This document shows positions 59,932 to 64,000 of a stretch of 64,000 nucleotides of DNA, one piece after another; position 1 is the stretch's first letter, and each line of letters begins with the position of its first letter. Source of the stretch: Citrobacter werkmanii NBRC 105721 (GTDB taxonomy: Bacteria; Pseudomonadota; Gammaproteobacteria; Enterobacterales; Enterobacteriaceae). The position numbers were made by a program, and so were the translations under genes. The notes under the pieces were generated by a model, which worked only from the letters and a program-made list of their open reading frames with translations, was not told where the DNA came from and did no database searches. The stretch is taken from contig BBMW01000007.1 of the NCBI GenBank assembly GCA_000759755.1, forward strand, positions 372,001 through 436,000, given 5' to 3'.

Positions 59932-60693
59932 ATGAAAACCTGTTCAATAATATATTTATGCGCAGCAATATTTTTATTGAGTGGCTGTGTTCGCTCCCCA
60001 ATTGACGCAAAGAAAAAGGATGTTTCCATAAAGGAGAGTGGCATCAGTAAAAATGCTTCCAACCAGTTAACAGATAAAGATATCTTTGGCAACGAGACCA
60101 CACTTGCTGTTTCAGAAGAAGATATCCAGGCCGCACTGGAAGGTGAGAAATTCAGCGTACCGCTGAACTCCGCTGTCATCCTGGTCCAGTCCGGCAACCG
60201 CGCTCCAGAGATGGTTATGCAACAGGAAATGAGTCGGTATTACCGGATATCGACATTTTCAGGTATCCCGGACCGGCAAAAAGCGATTTCCTGTAATAAG
60301 GTAAAAAATGAGGAAGGGGAAGCCGCCACCAGCGAAAATATGAACTATATGCAAGCACTACGCTATATTGCGGCAAAAGGGCAACAAAAAGCAGTCATCG
60401 TATACTGGGACACGCTACAGTCGGGCAAATATGACACAACAACCAAAACCCTGGTCTGGTCAGATTATCGAAACGAAAAACTATCCAGTACAGACTCGCT
60501 GCGTTACCTGGTGCGTTTCGCCCTGGTAGATGTAGCAACTGGAGAATGGGCGACCTGGTCTCCGGTAAACTATGAATACAATACCCTTCAACCGATGACC
60601 GGAAAAACATCAGTGACAGACCAGCAAATAGTTCAATTAAAGCAGAAAACATTCGCCGCGGTGGTTAAGGATATGGTAAATCGCTATCAGTAA
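59932..60693 (+). CDS. Lipoprotein of unknown function at T6SS border
   Basis: 253 residues with a short signal and lipobox LLSGC (Cys about 19), so exported and lipidated. The mature part is soluble, with a Lys/Ser-rich start, the segment [20 protein letters not shown], and [16 protein letters not shown] near the end. The residue after Cys is Val, not Asp, which favours the outer membrane. I do not recognise the family. AGGAAAA precedes the ATG. It is convergent with the T6SS genes, so it is probably a separate unit carried by the island; a toxin-protection or envelope-stress role is possible but unproven. Confidence 0.8.
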   Translation: MKTCSIIYLCAAIFLLSGCVRSPIDAKKKDVSIKESGISKNASNQLTDKDIFGNETTLAVSEEDIQAALEGEKFSVPLNSAVILVQSGNRAPEMVMQQEMSRYYRISTFSGIPDRQKAISCNKVKNEEGEAATSENMNYMQALRYIAAKGQQKAVIVYWDTLQSGKYDTTTKTLVWSDYRNEKLSSTDSLRYLVRFALVDVATGEWATWSPVNYEYNTLQPMTGKTSVTDQQIVQLKQKTFAAVVKDMVNRYQ

Positions 60694-60923
60694 CCAGATG
60701 CCACACCTTTACGTTGTCTGCCGCCAATTACCTGTGGCGGCAGCCAGCGGTATGAAAATATCCTGTCCTCTAACCCATCTCTTTTTCCGGACCAGAAACC
60801 GTGCCATTGCCCGCTACGCAAATGGGCCCTGACCTGCCGCCCGTTAATGGAACTGACTCCTGCGATATCAATTCCGCTCTGACTGTTAAGTAACAGGCAA
60901 AGACGTTTCTTATTATCAGCCAT
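60687..60923 (-). CDS. Small ORF downstream of Hcp, unrecognised
   Basis: 78 codons, [17 protein letters not shown] at the start, basic and rich in Arg and Gly. It starts eight bases after the preceding 45-codon ORF but has a poor ribosome site. Its 3' end overlaps the convergent lipoprotein gene by seven bases, and a strong hairpin (CTGCCGCCA...TGGCGGCAG, 60717-60743) lies within it. It may be a remnant of a larger gene. Confidence 0.35.
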   Translation of the reverse strand: MADNKKRLCLLLNSQSGIDIAGVSSINGRQVRAHLRSGQWHGFWSGKRDGLEDRIFSYRWLPPQVIGGRQRKGVASGY

Positions 60924-60931
60924 ACCCTGAT

Positions 60932-61069
60932 TTACCGCCAGTCAGGAATTTCTTTCCCCTTCATTAAGCGGACATTTTCAATTCCACTGACAGCATCCGG
61001 ATAGCATTTATAAAAAGTATCAGCAATCCCCGCAGGATCCGATATGTGATGTTCTCCAGATACCGCCAT
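60932..61069 (-). CDS. 45-residue ORF coupled to Hcp
   Basis: MAVSGEHHISDPAGIADTF at the start, LMKGKEIPDWR at the end. Its ATG overlaps the hcp stop by one base (TGATG), an arrangement that favours coupled translation. No signal peptide or membrane segment. I do not recognise the family; it may be a fragment of an Hcp-linked cargo or immunity gene. Confidence 0.45.
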   Translation of the reverse strand: MAVSGEHHISDPAGIADTFYKCYPDAVSGIENVRLMKGKEIPDWR

Positions 61070-61548
61070 CAGAATATCCGCTCGCTCCACAGGCTGTATG
61101 CACTCGTACCAGCAACGCAGTGCTCCTGAGTAATACTCTCGTAGCTGAACGAAATAACCTCTTCCGGTTGCCCCTGACTATTGAGGATGGTATGAGGCAC
61201 CTGTAACGTGATTCTGGCTATTCTGGCGTTGATCAGTTTTACCCGATAATACAATTCATTAATCCCAAACCGGTTAGTCCGGTAAAACTCAAAATCACAG
61301 GTCAGGCATTCATTCTCATTAATCGCCTTGCTCAATAGTGGAGTAGATTTATCCACCGGTTTACTGATATCCAGCGTTTGATGATTAACGTTTTGCGCCC
61401 GGCTCAGCCCATGTTTGAGACTTGTCACCATAATCTGATCCAGATGCGCCAGCTGCGCTTTATTCCCGATGGACGCCTGCGACGAACACCCTGCCGAAAT
61501 CAGCCCCTGAAGCTGTCCGTTTAATGTCAGATACACAAGATTTGCCAT
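61069..61548 (-). CDS. Type VI secretion Hcp-family protein
   Basis: 159 residues of the Hcp family (tail-tube ring protein of the type VI secretion system). The beginning, MANLVYLTLNGQLQGLISAGC, then SIGNKAQLAHLDQI, KPVDKSTPLL, EFYRTN and the late FSYESITQEHCVAGTSAYSLW are family markers. AGGAG is seven bases upstream. It lies 12 bases after the VasL-like gene, in the same direction. It ends directly after the Hcp core with no toxin extension. Confidence 0.9.
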   Translation of the reverse strand: MANLVYLTLNGQLQGLISAGCSSQASIGNKAQLAHLDQIMVTSLKHGLSRAQNVNHQTLDISKPVDKSTPLLSKAINENECLTCDFEFYRTNRFGINELYYRVKLINARIARITLQVPHTILNSQGQPEEVISFSYESITQEHCVAGTSAYSLWSERIF

Positions 61549-61560
61549 AGCAATACTCCT

Positions 61561-62907
61561 TTATTTTCCTGGTTTACCGTCCGGCGTTTCCGGCGTCTGG
61601 CTCTGCGACAACAGCAGCCAGCGACTCAGCACCCCGTCCAGCCGTTCGTTGATCTGTTTTTCCAGCATCCCGGTATTTTTTCCGGCAGACCGTGCCTGCT
61701 GGTACTGTGTCAGCAGGTATTCCAGCGGTGTGTCCTGATTCAGCGAGCGCTCGGCCTGATAAATAATGGTTTTGATATAAGAGAGCGTGATTCCCTCTTT
61801 CGCCTGCTCACGCTGAACTAAAAGCTCAGCAAACGAACGTAAATCTGCCCGCGTCTGCTGCCAGCCCAGCATCTGCGGGCTGTTCACCGCGCGACCTTTC
61901 AGGGTGTCGTTCCACGTGGTGGTGGCCTGCTGCTGCTGCAGACTCTCCGGCCAGCGGCTGTCGGCCATCCGGACCATTCGCTGACCTGCTTCCAGCGGCT
62001 GCAACGGCGAAGCACCGGCCAGTTGCTGTAGCCGTTGCGGGTAATCGCTCAGTTGTGGCGATGCCAGCCAGACTGTTGCCGCCCCCTGCGCCGTATCACG
62101 TGCCGCCGCCACCTGCTGTTGCAGAGGATAAACCTGCCACCACCAGACGACAGCCGTGACAACCGCGCTACAGAGTATCCCGGCGATAAAACCTTTGAGG
62201 GTGTTTCCCGATATCCCCCGGGTCCGGGACGATACTGCGGCTGCCTCTTCGGGGACGACTACCCTCACCTCTGGCAGTTCCGGCAACGGCGGTACGGGAG
62301 CGCCAGCCGTTTCCATGCTCTCCGGCATATACATCAACGTGCGAACCGTGGTTTTCGCCGCCGCGTTTGCCGTTTTCTCTCTCGGCTGAGGCTCGCAGCG
62401 TTTTCGCGTGTTCTGCACAAAATAGAGCAGATTTTCCACCCGGGGGATGCGCTTAAGCTCCACCTGCTGGAGTTTGTCGCAAATCACCTGCAGCGCCCGC
62501 TCCACGCGATACAGCAGCGGCAGGTCCGCTTCGGAAAAAGCCAGCTGCTGGCGCAGAATATTGCCGGTCCGGGCGTTGAACCAGTCCAGCATTTCCGTGC
62601 GCGCGGCCCCACCCTGCGGCCAGAACTTATCCCATTCGCGGCCAATCATCGCCGCCAGCAGCTCCACGCCTTCGCAGAACCCGACCAGCCCCTGCGTACG
62701 CGTGCGCGCCAGCGTGTAGTAGCTGGCGGTGTGCAAATCCACGCCGTTGGACTTAAAAATGGTCAGCGCCAGCGACTCCACCAGCGTCCAGTTCATCTCC
62801 GGCTGCGCCGGGTGGCTGACCTTGTTGATCTCCTCACGCATGGCGCTGAACTCCGGCAGACCGCGCGGATCCTGGCCGGTGATAATCGTCTGAATATCCG
62901 TACTCAT
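61561..62907 (-). CDS. T6SS VasL/ImpA-type TssA-like protein
   Basis: 448 residues from the ATG at 62907, with GGAGG seven bases upstream; a longer frame to 62970 overlaps tssM and is not used. The N-terminal ImpA-related domain (about 1-150, with ARTRTQGLVGFCEGVELL and WPQGGAARTEMLDWF) is followed by a linker, one membrane segment (GFIAGILCSAVVTAVVWWW, about 250) and a C-terminal VasL-type domain. This class helps assemble or stabilise the T6SS sheath at the membrane. It begins 13 bases after the tssM stop. Confidence 0.88.
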   Translation of the reverse strand: MSTDIQTIITGQDPRGLPEFSAMREEINKVSHPAQPEMNWTLVESLALTIFKSNGVDLHTASYYTLARTRTQGLVGFCEGVELLAAMIGREWDKFWPQGGAARTEMLDWFNARTGNILRQQLAFSEADLPLLYRVERALQVICDKLQQVELKRIPRVENLLYFVQNTRKRCEPQPREKTANAAAKTTVRTLMYMPESMETAGAPVPPLPELPEVRVVVPEEAAAVSSRTRGISGNTLKGFIAGILCSAVVTAVVWWWQVYPLQQQVAAARDTAQGAATVWLASPQLSDYPQRLQQLAGASPLQPLEAGQRMVRMADSRWPESLQQQQATTTWNDTLKGRAVNSPQMLGWQQTRADLRSFAELLVQREQAKEGITLSYIKTIIYQAERSLNQDTPLEYLLTQYQQARSAGKNTGMLEKQINERLDGVLSRWLLLSQSQTPETPDGKPGK

Positions 62908-62920
62908 CGTCGCCACCTCC

Positions 62921-64000
62921 TCAGTACAACGTATCCGGCAGCCGGAACTGGCTGAACAGCCCGCCGGCAAACGGGTTGTCCTGCGTATCGGTGTGGATAC
63001 GGTAAGTCATGGTGCCGCCATCCACGCTGAAGCGGGCGGTAAAAGTACCGTCCTGTACGCTGGTGAGTTGCCCTGCGCCAAACAGGCGGAACTGCGCCCA
63101 CGGGCCGCTGAAGGCAATGCTGCGCGGCGAGGTGTTGCCCCCCGCGCCCACCAGCGTCAGCTTGCTCTCATTGCCTTCGCGCATATTGTTCGGCCACACC
63201 AGATGCGCCGTGTAGTTGCGCCCCTGGGCGTAATCCACCAGTTGTCCGTCCAGGTTCAGTACGCTGCGCCGCTTGTTGCCGGACAGCGCCACGGTTTCCA
63301 CCGCGAACTGCGCCCCCAGCCCGTTCTGCGGGCTGAAGAAGATGTCGCGGATCTTCTGCGCGGTATCGAGCTGGTTCAGGACATCTTCACGGATCACCAC
63401 ACTGTCTTCCCCGTTCAGCCCCTGGCTGTTTTCCACAAACAGTTGCAGGTTCTGCTGGTAGAACGTATCCAGCACGCCTCCCGGTTTAAAGAAGCGTTCA
63501 AACGCATCCAGCGAGGCATCTTCTTTCGACCGGGCGTTAAACGGATATTTATCCGCCAGCTGATCGTTGAAGGTTTTCACCACATTGTCGCGCCAGTCCA
63601 CCTCCATATAATGGACCGCCTCTATCATCACCACATGCCACGCCTGCTCCGCCAGCTTACCCACCCACCGGTTAAGCGGCGCAGGCAGGGTTTTCGCCAT
63701 CTGGCGGGTGGCGAAAATCGGATCGCTGCTGTTCTGATCCAGCCGGAGCTGCACCGCCTTCAGGGCCGATTTTCCCGGCACCGGCGCGTTCTGTATCGCC
63801 AGCAGATAGCGGTGCAGTTCGGTCAGTTGCTGATAGACCGCCTGCAGGGTGCTGGCTTTGTCCTTCTGCTCTTCCAGGGTACTGTTTTCGGGCGCAAACT
63901 CATGCCCCAGACGGTTCAGCAGTTGCCAGTCAGGTTCGGCCTGCGCCTGGGCGCGTTCCTTGTCGCTCAGCTTTTCAGGCAGGAGCGGCGGACGGGTATT
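62921..64000 (-). CDS. tssM: T6SS membrane complex protein TssM (IcmF), C-terminal part
   Basis: 359 residues are visible; the frame stays open to the right edge, so the gene starts outside. The sequence (ENSTLEEQKDKASTLQAVYQQL, WRDNVVKTFNDQLADKYPFN, FFKPGGVLDTFYQQNL, and WPNNMREGNESKLTLVG near the end) is the periplasmic C-terminal region of TssM, which spans to the outer-membrane TssJ. It is expected to work with TssL and TssJ upstream beyond the window. Confidence 0.93.
   Translation of the reverse strand, partial: NTRPPLLPEKLSDKERAQAQAEPDWQLLNRLGHEFAPENSTLEEQKDKASTLQAVYQQLTELHRYLLAIQNAPVPGKSALKAVQLRLDQNSSDPIFATRQMAKTLPAPLNRWVGKLAEQAWHVVMIEAVHYMEVDWRDNVVKTFNDQLADKYPFNARSKEDASLDAFERFFKPGGVLDTFYQQNLQLFVENSQGLNGEDSVVIREDVLNQLDTAQKIRDIFFSPQNGLGAQFAVETVALSGNKRRSVLNLDGQLVDYAQGRNYTAHLVWPNNMREGNESKLTLVGAGGNTSPRSIAFSGPWAQFRLFGAGQLTSVQDGTFTARFSVDGGTMTYRIHTDTQDNPFAGGLFSQFRLPDTLY

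Noticed and set aside
61069-61548. Hcp with a C-terminal toxin domain
   Set aside because: The frame stops directly after the Hcp core; the following ORFs are separate and in another frame.
62035-62955. 306-codon plus-strand frame opposite the VasL-like gene
   Set aside because: Antisense shadow, Arg-rich, with no signal or motif.

Overview
The window is chromosomal DNA of an enterobacterium close to Escherichia and Salmonella. Gene order follows the E. coli K-12 stretch from fabF back to serX almost gene for gene: fab cluster, rne, flg cluster, murJ, pyrC, lpxL, opgGH, curli and ghrA. Most proteins are recognisable as near-identical orthologues. The insertions and losses relative to E. coli fit a Citrobacter-type genome (C. 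freundii group would be my guess). That genus call is inference from gene content, not from a search.

Layout. 1-6.5 kb: lipid synthesis, with fabF, acpP, fabG, fabD, fabH, plsX, rpmF and yceD all on the minus strand. 6.7-12.1 kb: yceF, rluC and rne, including the long self-regulatory rne leader. 12.1-14.4 kb: a divergent LysR regulator/MFS exporter pair set between rne and flgL, which are adjacent in E. coli. 14.4-26 kb: the flagellar rod, hook and filament-junction genes flgL to flgB (minus), then flgA, flgM and flgN (plus), with two well-formed sigma-28 promoters. 26-36 kb: murJ, yceM, yceH, rimJ, mdtH, yceB, pyrC, dinI, bssS, solA and the tiny gene yceO. grxB, normally between mdtH and yceB, is missing. 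36-43.3 kb: yceJ, yceI, trhO, lpxL, mdtG, an AT-rich membrane diguanylate cyclase not expected here, msyB and yceK. 43.3-48.8 kb: osmoregulated periplasmic glucan genes opgH, opgG and opgC. 48.9-55.8 kb: clsC, ymdB, ymdA-like and the complete curli locus csgCAB/csgDEFG with its long intergenic control region. 55.9-59.1 kb: ycdZ, ycdY, ycdX, ghrA and the tRNA-Ser(GGA) gene serX.

Downstream of serX lies a tandem array with a period of about 180 bp. Each unit begins with the 3' end of the tRNA plus its terminator, resembling the rtT repeats known at tyrT. The third unit breaks at about 59511, inside the terminator hairpin. AT-rich foreign-looking DNA follows: a short ORF with a strong ribosome binding site that runs into the repeat, a lipoprotein of unknown function, two tiny ORFs, an Hcp-family protein, a VasL/ImpA-type TssA-like protein and the C-terminal part of TssM, which runs off the right edge. 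This is the end of a type VI secretion cluster sitting at a tRNA locus and is the main accessory region of the window.

Functional threads: motility (flg), curli biofilm control (csgD plus an extra c-di-GMP synthase) and envelope construction (fab, lpxL, murJ, opg, clsC) lie next to a contact-dependent secretion system. The housekeeping backbone is ordinary. The less expected parts are the serX array and T6SS junction, the extra diguanylate cyclase, the LysR/MFS pair, the missing grxB, and repetitive extragenic palindromes that supply the last codons of rluC and murJ.
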